The translations under genes were made by a program, and so were the position numbers. The notes under the pieces are model-generated. The model worked only from the letters and a program-made list of their open reading frames with translations. It did no database searches and had not been told where the DNA came from. A DNA stretch of 64,000 nucleotides, taken from Lachnospiraceae bacterium. GTDB lineage: Bacteria > Bacillota > Clostridia > Lachnospirales > Lachnospiraceae. Each line of letters opens with the position of its first letter. The first letter of the stretch is position 1. Below are positions 24,556 to 32,540 of the stretch, one piece after another. The stretch lies in contig JAFTAP010000102.1 of NCBI GenBank assembly GCA_017455525.1, positions 1 to 64,000 on the forward strand, written 5' to 3'.

Positions 24556-24792
24556 CTAGTTTATTACAAAAGAAATAGGATTAACCTGCCGGACAGCCCC
24601 TGATGCGTCCGTGAAGCTTACCGTGCCAAATGCCGCCCATACGATCACTCCTGCAAGCAGGATTATGATCGCAAGGAGTATCATCCATACGCCGGGATGA
24701 GTCACCCGTATGTAGTCGTCAAGCTGCTCAGGCGATGACACCCTCTCTATGCTCTTCTCACGGAAAAGTCTGCTCGTTTTATTCTCCGGCAT
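24556..24792 (-). CDS. Shortened HlyD-like export partner
   Basis: A 78-residue protein that matches the N-terminus of NHLM secretion proteins: a cytoplasmic Lys/Arg-rich start, LFREKSIERVSSPEQLDDYI, one membrane helix (about 35-56) and about 22 residues outside. The coiled-coil and barrel domains of normal HlyD proteins (over 250 residues) are missing. It ends just before the C39 transporter start with no debris between, so it looks like a stable shortened form rather than a fresh frameshift. Confidence 0.7.
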   Translation of the reverse strand: MPENKTSRLFREKSIERVSSPEQLDDYIRVTHPGVWMILLAIIILLAGVIVWAAFGTVSFTDASGAVRQVNPISFVIN

Positions 24793-24861
24793 TATATCCG
24801 CCTCCTGTCATATTATTTTCAGCTTCATCCCAAAGCCTGTCATATATAAGATCTCATTTAT

Positions 24862-25284
24862 TTATGATGACAGCCTTTTAGTGATAGTCAGTATATTCTG
24901 TCCGTCCTTATATTCATACCTCATATCGTCCATGCTCTTCTTTACCATGAATATCCCGAGGCCTCCTATATCTCTTTCCTCTGCGGATAGCGTCACGTCC
25001 GGATCAGGCTTTTCAAGTGGATTATAGGGCTTTCCCGTGTCCGTAAAGGTAATGGAAACCTGATCATTATCATGATCTGTCTCTACCTGTATGACCGCCG
25101 TACCCGTATCAGGAGCATAGGCATAATGCGCTATATTCACGAAAAGCTCCTCAACCGCCACATCTATCTGCATCTGAGCCTTCATGGATGCCCCCATTTC
25201 TTCAAGGTGTCCGTCCACAAAAGCCAGAACAGCCTGTAAATTCTCCGTAAGAGCTTCTATTCTTATCTCATTCCTGTCAGCCAC
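24862..25284 (-). CDS. RsbW-like anti-sigma/serine-protein kinase
   Basis: A 140-residue HATPase protein of the RsbW/SpoIIAB type. The N-box VEELFVNIAHYAY keeps the metal-binding Asn; the G boxes are FTDTGKPYNP and GGLGIFMVKK. Such proteins phosphorylate a STAS partner or hold a sigma factor. The GTG start at 25284 follows AAAGGAG and overlaps the SpoIIE gene stop by 8 bases, so the kinase and phosphatase are coupled. It is the only HATPase in this operon with an intact N-box. Confidence 0.85.
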   Translation of the reverse strand: MADRNEIRIEALTENLQAVLAFVDGHLEEMGASMKAQMQIDVAVEELFVNIAHYAYAPDTGTAVIQVETDHDNDQVSITFTDTGKPYNPLEKPDPDVTLSAEERDIGGLGIFMVKKSMDDMRYEYKDGQNILTITKRLSS

Positions 25285-27463
25285 GAGCCTCACTCTCCTT
25301 TCCCTGTGAATTTCCCATATATTGCATGCAAAGCATCGTAAGATCGTCAAACTGCGGCGCTTCTCCCACGAAAGCATCCACGGAAGCCTTGACATTTTCA
25401 AGCAGCTTCTTCGCATCAGCGTCAGGTTCTTTATTCAATGCCTCAAGCATGCGGTCAGTTCCGTATAGTTCATTAGACGCATTAGTAGCCTCGGGCACTC
25501 CGTCTGTATAGACAAAAAGCGTATCGCCCGGATTAAGCTCGAAATCATGCTGCTTGAAGGGTATGCCCTCCATAGTCGCTACCGCCGGAGAGTGCCTGTA
25601 TACGATAAGCTCATAAGCCCCATCCTTACGCCTTATCACGGGATGCTCATGCCCTGCGTTCGCAGCAACTCCCTTGCCGGTCGATATCTCTATTATCGCC
25701 ATCCATACCGTGACGAAAAGCTCCGCCTCGTTCCCCTCGCATAGCTGGTCGTTGGCATAGGCTAAGACCTCCGACGGCGAACCGCCCATCAGCGCCCTGT
25801 TCTTTATAAGGGTCTTCGCTATGACCATGAAGAGTGCCGCAGGTACTCCCTTGCCGGACACGTCAGCCATGACAAGCCCTATATGGTCGTCGTCTATCAG
25901 GAAGAAATCATAGAAATCCCCTCCGACCTCCTTAGCAGGAGTCATCGTCGCATAGATGTCAAACTCGCTCCTCTCAGGGAAGGGTGGGAAGATACGGGGC
26001 AGCATGTCCGCCTGTATCTGCGTCGCGACATTAAGCTCCGCCCCGATGCGCTCTTTCTCGGCAGTGATCTTTGTCACCTCCTCGATATACCGCTTCATCC
26101 TTTCAGTCATGCTCTGGAAGGATTCCGCAAGAGTCTGTATCTCATCCTCCGTCTTCTTTTCCCATTCAAAATCAAGGTTATCGCCCTGTATCTCAGATAC
26201 CTTCTCAGTAAGTTCCCGGACAGGAGCCACTATCATGCGTGACATATAAAATGCCGTGCCTGCGGCTATGCAAAGCGCGATCAGTCCTATCACGAGCACA
26301 TACATCATCATTGCCCTGAACGAATCCGTGGTCGCATTCTCCGTCTCATCGGTGATCAGGGAGATCTCCTCCATGATCCGTTCCGTGGAAGCCATTACAG
26401 TCTTCTCAGGAAGCATAAGGATGAACGCCCACCCTACTGTCTCCATATTGGCAAAGGCCACATAGTAGCTCTCATCGTTATACTTTATCAATCTGCACTC
26501 TTCCTTACCGTTTAAGGCATCGGACACAAGAGACGCAAGCTCCTTGTTATCAGACTCCCTTAAGTCAAAATCGGCTGTCTCCTTTGTGATCGTGAGCGTT
26601 CCCGACTTATCAGAGGAAAAAAGAAGCTGTCCCTGATTGTTCACGATGCAGGCGATCCCGTTTGCGCCTAATTCAGTAGAATTAACTATCTCATCTACAT
26701 CATCAAGATACATGCCCGCACAGGCGACCCCCATGAATCTCCCGTCATTCATGATAGGTGAGCCGCACATCATTCCTATGCGCTTACCGCTCGCTTCGGG
26801 GGTTATATTGGTGAAATGTGTAGCACCGGCCTCCTTTGTCTCATAGTACCAAGGACGCTCCGATACCTCATAGAAAGCGACCGATCCATCCTCATTAAGC
26901 TTATCCGAGGAATTCCTGTCCGCCTCTATCATAAGTCCTGATTCCGTGGCAATATAGCATTTTGCCATGGCAGGATTACCGGCATGGGCTGATATAAGAG
27001 TGTTCTGCTCATTTCCTAAAAGCCCCGCCTCATCCAAGACCTTAGGCGATGACATATCGGTATTCCTGCTGTGCGTCATATGTACCACGAGCTTGCCGTC
27101 ATTTTCAGCAGAAGGCTCGTCTATCTTTATCCTGCCGAACTCATCCGCATGCTCATAGAGATACATTGCATCAGTTGCCAGAAGTTCCACTGTCGCCTTG
27201 AAATGCCCGAAGCCGGAATCGACTATTGCCGCCTTTCCCTGCACAGTCTGCATAAGACGGTCAGTCACCTCGGCCTCCATTGAAGTCGATGATATCTCTC
27301 CCGCCCTGTCCCCGAGCTTGCCGTTATACTCCACGAGCGTACTCTGCATGGAGCGGATACTAAGCGCCATGAATACGGACACGACGATTAGCGTTACGAC
27401 GACAAGAGCCGTCATCGCCGTCATTATAGTCCTGCCCAGTGATTTCCCTTTTGTTTTCCTCAT
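25277..27463 (-). CDS. SpoIIE-type phosphatase with extracellular sensor and HAMP
   Basis: A 728-residue membrane protein: one N-terminal helix, a large outer domain of dCache type (about 40-385, with FYEVSERPWYYETKEAG), a second helix, a HAMP linker, then a PP2C/SpoIIE domain (GGDFYDFF, VMADVSGKGVPAAL, NAGHEHP, FVYTDGVPEA, QFDDLTML). It should remove phosphate from a STAS protein in response to an external signal. Neighbours upstream and downstream supply the matching STAS and kinase proteins. Confidence 0.9.
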   Translation of the reverse strand: MRKTKGKSLGRTIMTAMTALVVVTLIVVSVFMALSIRSMQSTLVEYNGKLGDRAGEISSTSMEAEVTDRLMQTVQGKAAIVDSGFGHFKATVELLATDAMYLYEHADEFGRIKIDEPSAENDGKLVVHMTHSRNTDMSSPKVLDEAGLLGNEQNTLISAHAGNPAMAKCYIATESGLMIEADRNSSDKLNEDGSVAFYEVSERPWYYETKEAGATHFTNITPEASGKRIGMMCGSPIMNDGRFMGVACAGMYLDDVDEIVNSTELGANGIACIVNNQGQLLFSSDKSGTLTITKETADFDLRESDNKELASLVSDALNGKEECRLIKYNDESYYVAFANMETVGWAFILMLPEKTVMASTERIMEEISLITDETENATTDSFRAMMMYVLVIGLIALCIAAGTAFYMSRMIVAPVRELTEKVSEIQGDNLDFEWEKKTEDEIQTLAESFQSMTERMKRYIEEVTKITAEKERIGAELNVATQIQADMLPRIFPPFPERSEFDIYATMTPAKEVGGDFYDFFLIDDDHIGLVMADVSGKGVPAALFMVIAKTLIKNRALMGGSPSEVLAYANDQLCEGNEAELFVTVWMAIIEISTGKGVAANAGHEHPVIRRKDGAYELIVYRHSPAVATMEGIPFKQHDFELNPGDTLFVYTDGVPEATNASNELYGTDRMLEALNKEPDADAKKLLENVKASVDAFVGEAPQFDDLTMLCMQYMGNSQGKESEARG

Positions 27464-27464
27464 T

Positions 27465-28541
27465 TTAACCTCCGCACGGACCCGCTTCTGATATCCGTTT
27501 CAGTCTTATGATCTCATCCATCAGGATACGGAACCTGTCTGTAAGCTTATACTCATCAAAGCAGAAGCGCACGCCGCCCGTATACTGCATAAATATCTGC
27601 TCCCTGTCGCTGCACAAGGGCCTTATCCCCGCATAGAAAAAACCTTCCCTGACAAGCTCCTCATAAGCTCTCAGTGCAGGACTCCTGTCTGTCGGAAGGA
27701 TGAGCTGCATTGTCCAGTATCCGCCGTCATGACAGCTTCTGACCTCCCTTACCTTTTGAATAAGGTCGCTGCCGATCTCGGATACGGTAATGCTAACGCT
27801 CTGCTCTCTTTCATTTACTGACACATCAAGCTCCGTATGCTCCGGGACTGCCGTATCATCGTCCGAAGGAATGCCCGATACTATATTATAGCCTACTCCC
27901 AGCTCCTCATACAGCCGCCTGACTGACGAAGCAATGTCGGGATGTATGTATATCTCTCCTGCATCCTTCCTGCCAACCGGAAGTATCAGTATAGCCTGCG
28001 CGTACTTCTCGCTGCTTCCGAGGCTGAAGCTGTTATGCATCCTTGATGTGAGATGGCTTCCCAGGTTAAAGGCGACCGGGACCATGCCCGCTTCCTCGCA
28101 CATCCTTTGCGTGATGTCATGAAATACAACGGTGGATGCATATATGCAGCTGGGATTTAGCGCTTTGGCGGCTTCATAGGTATATTTTACCAGCTCATAA
28201 GGCAGCCCGTAGCCCCTGTAGTCCTTTCTGAATATCTGGGACGCCGCCTCTAATCTAGTCTCTGACGGAGCGTGTGAGATAATTGACTGTATCCCGCACA
28301 CATCGTCCCCGCAGTAAGCAAGGAACAGAAAAAGCCCACCGTTATTTGCCTTACGTGACAGAAGCTCCTTATCATAATACTCTCTTCTGTAATATGTGTC
28401 GCCGTATTCCTCGCTTACGCATTTCATTACCGCATCTTCATCCCCGGGACGGAAAGGCCTCAGGATGAAGCTCTTTTTTACTCCGGTCTTATGATGTACG
28501 AGGGCTATCTCCCTCTCCTGATTTTCAGGCGCTCTTTGCAT
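27465..28541 (-). CDS. GNAT-like acetyltransferase
   Basis: A 358-residue protein. The N-terminal half is a GNAT fold (FILRPFRPGDEDAVMKC, acetyl-CoA loop region RKDYRGYGLPYELVKY). The C-terminal half is a second, GNAT-like or unknown domain. The start at 28541 is preferred because GGGTGG lies 8 bases upstream; it overlaps the preceding gene by 17 bases. It may modify an exported peptide or a regulatory protein of this operon; the substrate is unknown. Confidence 0.7.
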   Translation of the reverse strand: MQRAPENQEREIALVHHKTGVKKSFILRPFRPGDEDAVMKCVSEEYGDTYYRREYYDKELLSRKANNGGLFLFLAYCGDDVCGIQSIISHAPSETRLEAASQIFRKDYRGYGLPYELVKYTYEAAKALNPSCIYASTVVFHDITQRMCEEAGMVPVAFNLGSHLTSRMHNSFSLGSSEKYAQAILILPVGRKDAGEIYIHPDIASSVRRLYEELGVGYNIVSGIPSDDDTAVPEHTELDVSVNEREQSVSITVSEIGSDLIQKVREVRSCHDGGYWTMQLILPTDRSPALRAYEELVREGFFYAGIRPLCSDREQIFMQYTGGVRFCFDEYKLTDRFRILMDEIIRLKRISEAGPCGG

Positions 28542-30315
28542 TCGTTTTACCACCCATTGTCACTATAAGATTGTTCACTCCGAAGGTACTGTTGTATTTC
28601 ACATCGCTCACTATCTTATCAACCACGTTCATCCCGAAGGCTTCATCCATCATAAAATCCTCGGGGGAGAGCTTCTCCTTCCTTTCCGCGTACCATTCGA
28701 TGGGATTGAAGGTCGCCCCCTCGCAGCGCATCCTCATAAGGACATCCTCTCCCGCAATGGATATCCTCAGGTCTATTTGAGGGGAGTTTCTGTCAAAGCA
28801 ATGTCTTGCAAGGACTACCAGAAGCTCCTCTACTACAAGAGGGAGCTTCATGCAAAGGGCAGGAGAAACGCCGTTTTCCTCACAGAAAGCCACGACCTCA
28901 CCCGATGTCCCTACCGCACCGCCTTCAGTACCGTCAGCTACGGTCGAAAAGAATTTCTCGGCATATACTCTTTGCTCCAGAAGCAATCCATGAAGCTTTG
29001 GATCCTGTTTTCTCCTTATGGCACTTAAGAGAATCATCACGCCGAAGTCAAATATTTCTGCCGTGATGAACGACAGCCCGTACCAGACCGATCTGTCAAA
29101 GCTAAGGTGAATTGCCGTGAGTACGACCACGAGTACGAAAGCGTGCATAACGGTAAGTATCCTGGAATTCCTGTTCTCTCCGATCGCCGTAAAATAGTAT
29201 ATGAGGATATTCATGACCGAAGCCGGTATGAAGCTTATCGCCACGATTCGGATCAGCAATGCAGTCTCTCTTATATGGTCATCTCCGTTAATGCCGAATG
29301 CCTTAGCTAAAGGCACTGCGAACGCAATAAGCACCGCCGCAAGCATGGCATGGAAAATCACCGAATATATTACGCTGATATTCAAGGCCTGCCGCTGCCC
29401 TTTCCTGTCCCGTTCTCCATAAAGCACTCCTATTATCGGGGAGACAGCCTGACCAAAGCCCGTGACTGACGCTGATGCAAGATTAATGACTGAGCATCCC
29501 ACGGCAAGGCTCTGTAAGCCCGCCTTCCCGAGATATTTAGCCACAAGCAGATTCATCAAGACTGTGCGTATCACTTTGCACAGGTTATTAAGCCCCGCTG
29601 CGCTTCCGAACGCGACGACAGAGATAAGCATGCCTGTAAGATGGTTCTTATTAGGGCGTTCTATCTTAAACAGATCGTTCTTCTTAAAAAGGAAGTATAT
29701 ACCGGAAGCGTCTGCGACAAGCATTGAGATGATATACCCCAGCGCTACGCCGGCAGCCCCCATATTAAGCCTAAGAAAGACATAGACTAAGGCGACATCT
29801 ATTATGCCCATTGCTCCATAGGAATACATTCCGTACCGCCCCTTCCCAGCCATCCTAAGGAAATTGAACGGAAAATACATCAGGGTATTCAGGAAGCCAA
29901 AAGCGACAACCAGTTTCCCATAGGAAGATCCTATAAAATAAGCCTCCGTATCACCACCCAATAACGCAAACAAGCCTCTGAAATTTATCAGACACGGTAT
30001 CGATATGATGAGAGGGACTATAAAGGACAGCGCAAGCGCCAGCCATTCATACTGTCCCGCCGTCCTGAAATCCTCCCTGCCTACGGCTATGGAGGCTCTG
30101 GATGCCGCTCCTATTGATATGAGGCAGCCGAGCATGGCATACAGGAAGGTAAAGCTGGACAGTATGTTCATGGCCGAGAGCACCTCTTTCCCAAGAAAAT
30201 GCCCTGCTAATAATGTATTGCCAAAAGAAGAGAATGTCGTCCCAAGAAGGGCTAACAATGTAGGCGTAAAAAACCTTAAAAATGTCCGCTTGATAAATAC
30301 GTCTTCATTATGCAT
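28525..30315 (-). CDS. MATE-like transporter fused to a degenerate HATPase domain
   Basis: A 596-residue fusion. Residues 1-450 form a twelve-helix MATE transporter (FGSAAGLNNL, TGFGQAVSPIIGVLYGERDR). The C-terminal 140 residues look like an RsbW-type HATPase (VVEELLVVLARHC, EAFGMNVVDKIVSDVKYN). The N-box Asn is replaced by Val, so ATP use is doubtful and it may bind a STAS or sigma partner instead. It lies between a second degenerate HATPase protein and the GNAT gene. A transporter directly wired to a partner-switching domain is unusual. Confidence 0.8.
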   Translation of the reverse strand: MHNEDVFIKRTFLRFFTPTLLALLGTTFSSFGNTLLAGHFLGKEVLSAMNILSSFTFLYAMLGCLISIGAASRASIAVGREDFRTAGQYEWLALALSFIVPLIISIPCLINFRGLFALLGGDTEAYFIGSSYGKLVVAFGFLNTLMYFPFNFLRMAGKGRYGMYSYGAMGIIDVALVYVFLRLNMGAAGVALGYIISMLVADASGIYFLFKKNDLFKIERPNKNHLTGMLISVVAFGSAAGLNNLCKVIRTVLMNLLVAKYLGKAGLQSLAVGCSVINLASASVTGFGQAVSPIIGVLYGERDRKGQRQALNISVIYSVIFHAMLAAVLIAFAVPLAKAFGINGDDHIRETALLIRIVAISFIPASVMNILIYYFTAIGENRNSRILTVMHAFVLVVVLTAIHLSFDRSVWYGLSFITAEIFDFGVMILLSAIRRKQDPKLHGLLLEQRVYAEKFFSTVADGTEGGAVGTSGEVVAFCEENGVSPALCMKLPLVVEELLVVLARHCFDRNSPQIDLRISIAGEDVLMRMRCEGATFNPIEWYAERKEKLSPEDFMMDEAFGMNVVDKIVSDVKYNSTFGVNNLIVTMGGKTNAKSA

Positions 30316-30321
30316 ATATCG

Positions 30322-30951
30322 TCAAACAGCAAATCTCTTGAATATAGTCATCTCTAGCCTGTCCTTCATTATGCCTACCTGCACGTCGTCAGCAATGTTA
30401 GCGACTATAGACTTCTCAAGCTCATCCCACGCTTCCTCGTAGGCCTCGTTCTCATCCTTTGAATCTAAGACGCTCTCACGGTACTGATTAAGCGACCATG
30501 TAAGCATAGCCTGGCTCATCATCTCGTTATCAATGCCCATCATGCCGTAGCTTATGGGATCTACTCCGTACTGCATCTGAAGCCTGCTCACGTCCTCGTA
30601 GTTCTCCATTCCGATCTCCACGAGCTCCCTGATCTTTCCCATGATACCCCTTGCGGAAGTATTCTTACCTGATGTGGATGCGGACATCAGCTCCCGCCTC
30701 TTATCGGGATCCATCTCCACGTCCGCCGTAAGCCTTAAGTGACATTGCTCGTTATTGCCCTCTATCCAGAAGAGAGCCTTGAACTCACCCGTAATAGCCC
30801 TCACCATTCCGAGCATCTCCTCCGCAAGCAGGCGGACATGCATGGAGTCCCGCTTTGTAAGATGCTGCTTCTTTATAAAGCTGTCAGTGACATGAAGCGC
30901 CTTATCCAGACCGCTCCCGTCATTTTTAACATATACATGATCTGTTGTCAT
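30322..30951 (-). CDS. Divergent HATPase-like regulatory protein
   Basis: A 209-residue protein with an N-terminal RsbW-like region (VRLLAEEMLGMVRAITG in the N-box place, where Met replaces the expected Asn), a short Ser/Thr/Gly loop (SASTSGKNTSARGIMGKI) and a long helical C-terminus. It resembles an anti-sigma HATPase that has lost catalytic residues. It lies directly after the STAS gene and 6 bp before the MATE fusion, so it is likely part of the partner-switching module. Confidence 0.65.
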   Translation of the reverse strand: MTTDHVYVKNDGSGLDKALHVTDSFIKKQHLTKRDSMHVRLLAEEMLGMVRAITGEFKALFWIEGNNEQCHLRLTADVEMDPDKRRELMSASTSGKNTSARGIMGKIRELVEIGMENYEDVSRLQMQYGVDPISYGMMGIDNEMMSQAMLTWSLNQYRESVLDSKDENEAYEEAWDELEKSIVANIADDVQVGIMKDRLEMTIFKRFAV

Positions 30952-31006
30952 AGCCTACCTCTTATTATCCGGCATAAGCCTGCCATGCCGGTTATTATAT
31001 CCCGCT

Positions 31007-31306
31007 CTATTTCTCGATCGTAAGGATATCCACGAATCCTGTCACCTCGAATATCTCCATGATCTCCTCGCTTGCGCCCCGTATGACCATGCCTCCCTGC
31101 TTATTCATGACCTTCTGCGCAGAAAGAAGTACCCTCAAGCCCGCCGATGAGATGTACTCAAGGCTCTTGATGTCAAACACAAGCTCCTTCACGTCATCAA
31201 GCGCAGTCTTAAGCTCTGCTTCAAGCTGCGGGGAAGTCGTGGTATCAAGCCTTCCCTCAAGTGAGACCGTAAGCGTGCTGCCTTCTTTGCTTTTTGTGAT
31301 GTTCAT
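31007..31306 (-). CDS. STAS anti-sigma factor antagonist
   Basis: A 99-residue SpoIIAA/RsbV-like protein with the phospho-acceptor motif YISSAGLRVLL and the usual beta-alpha pattern (SLEGRLDTTTSPQLEAEL at the N-terminus, GFVDILTIEK at the end). It is the first gene of the roughly 11-kb export operon and the natural target of the SpoIIE phosphatase and RsbW-like kinase downstream. AGGTAA precedes the start. Its transcript has a leader of about 260 nt with a tandem repeat. Confidence 0.9.
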   Translation of the reverse strand: MNITKSKEGSTLTVSLEGRLDTTTSPQLEAELKTALDDVKELVFDIKSLEYISSAGLRVLLSAQKVMNKQGGMVIRGASEEIMEIFEVTGFVDILTIEK

Positions 31307-31350
31307 AGCATTACCTCCAAAAAATTAATTCTTACATCAACCCGAAAATT

Positions 31351-31545
31351 ATACCATAAACACTAAGCTCGAAAACACCTCGCTAAGTGTTTAGGTATAA
31401 CTCGCACATAAGCGGCCAAAATACGCCCGCTAAGTGCTCATAGTATACCATAAACACTAAGCTCGAAAACACCTCGCTAAGTGTTTAGGTATAACTCGCA
31501 CATAAGCGGCCAAAATACGCCCGCTAAGTGCTCATAGTATACCAT
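31351..31545. repeat. Two perfect 94-bp tandem repeats with paired hairpins
   Basis: The segment 31351-31444 is repeated exactly at 31445-31538, followed by seven bases of a third copy. Each unit contains two related hairpins built on CACTTAGCG and CGCTAAGTG-type arms with loops rich in T and CG. It lies between the TTGTCCC promoter and the STAS gene, so four hairpins would stand in the leader of the export operon. The identity of the copies shows a recent duplication. Confidence 0.85.
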
Positions 31546-31576
31546 ATCCCTAAACCCGAAACTACATTGCACACAC

Positions 31577-31614
31577 ATCATATCACATGAAGTGGGACAA
31601 AAGCGGGACAAAAT
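31577..31614 (-). promoter_or_regulatory. TTGTCCC direct-repeat promoter (export operon)
   Basis: Minus-strand TTGTCCC at 31605-31611 and 31594-31600, 11 bp apart, then 11 bp to TATGAT (31577-31582). It matches the promoters at 10954 and 18846 over about 40 bp. It would transcribe through the 94-bp repeats into the STAS gene and the export operon. Confidence 0.75.
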
Positions 31615-31659
31615 ATGCTGGATTATGTTTTGAATCAGACAATGGGGTGAGCTGCGTAA

Positions 31660-31881
31660 AGAGCCTATTACAGCATAGCAGAAATAAAAGCGCAGCTAGG
31701 CGATTCTTTCCTGATGCTATCAAGGGGCTTCATAGTGAACATGAACCACATACGACAGCTGAAAGCCCGCTCCTGCATACTAAAAGACGGTCGTGAAATC
31801 CTGCTAAGCCGTAATAACTTAAAAGAGATCCACGCCGCCTTCGATGCATACGCCTTCAAACTGCTGCTTGATGAGCCGTAA
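31660..31881 (+). pseudogene. Remnant of a LytTR-type DNA-binding protein
   Basis: A frame open for 73 codons, with a stop immediately before it, reads YYSIAEIKAQLGDSFLML, then FIVNMNHIRQLKARSCILKD and GREILLSRNNLKEIHAAF. This is the C-terminal half of a LytTR domain. The receiver domain and first LytTR strands are missing. It sits next to the export-operon promoter on the opposite strand, so a regulator gene has been lost here. Confidence 0.7.
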
Positions 31882-31906
31882 TCTTTTATGCTCACGCCAA
31901 GACCCG

Positions 31907-32173
31907 TTATGCCTTCTGCATCTTCTGTCCGAACATTGTGTCCTGACCGCTTGCTCCCGGCTTACCGCTTCTTACGCTGCCGTCAAGCAGGCGGACCTTG
32001 CCATCCATCGTCTCGTCTTTTATCGCCGTATGAATACCCGCTCCCTCTGACTTGTCATAAACAGTCTTGCGGAGCATCCCGCTATTAAGCATCACTCCCC
32101 CGCTCACATCATCCAGCATGTCATCCGACAGCTTGCCGTTTGCATCAATCTTTTCATTCTTATTTTCTGACAT
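31907..32173 (-). CDS. Double-glycine leader peptide, 88 residues
   Basis: The leader ends NGKLSDDMLDDVSGG. The mature 62 residues are basic and Gly/Ser-rich, with no Cys (KDETMDGKVRLLDGSVRSG, then GQDTMFGQKMQKA). GGAGGTGG precedes the ATG. It stands alone downstream of its own promoter and next to the export operon, so it is a prime candidate substrate of the C39 transporter. No relation to known bacteriocins is apparent. Confidence 0.75.
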   Translation of the reverse strand: MSENKNEKIDANGKLSDDMLDDVSGGVMLNSGMLRKTVYDKSEGAGIHTAIKDETMDGKVRLLDGSVRSGKPGASGQDTMFGQKMQKA

Positions 32174-32251
32174 TTAAGCCACCTCCTATAGAAACATATA
32201 CTCCTCACATCTACTTGCACTGCTGAAACCGGTAACTGTGTTTTCATTTTA

Positions 32252-32281
32252 TTATACGAGCAAGTATTAAGATGTGGCAAT
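32252..32281 (-). promoter_or_regulatory. TGCC-N17-CGTATAA promoter before peptide 31907
   Basis: Minus strand TTGCC at 32276-32280 and CGTATAA at 32252-32258, 17 bp apart. It can also be read as TTGCCA with an 18-bp spacer and a perfect TATAAT, so it should work with the vegetative sigma factor. Confidence 0.6.
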
Positions 32282-32324
32282 TATTTTTCTCGTCTAGTCA
32301 CGATGCATGTAGCTCATTAATAAT

Positions 32325-32390
32325 ATGATGCTAGGGTCAAAAGCGTAAGTATCATAAACAACGCAAAGGGGCTTTTGACCCCAGCATCAT
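32325..32390. repeat. Long hairpin between peptide and carbonic anhydrase genes
   Basis: Twenty-base arms (starting ATGATGCTAGGG and GCTTTTGACCCC) pair with one mismatch around a 26-base loop. No T-run follows. Similar in design to the repeat at 2894-3009. The rest of the 32174-32540 gap shows no gene. Confidence 0.6.
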
Positions 32391-32540
32391 GAAATAAAGA
32401 TAGATATCTCAATATTAATAGCAATTCTCCTTACATAATGTTAAAATAAAATAATACAACAAGGCATGAGTAAATAAAAGCCTACATTTATTGGTGTAAA
32501 TGCAGAGGATCTGGCACTCGTTAAAAAAAGGGGGTACACA

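Noticed and set aside
31351..31545. Possible CRISPR array
   Set aside because: The 94-bp units are contiguous and identical with no unique spacers, so this is a tandem duplication.
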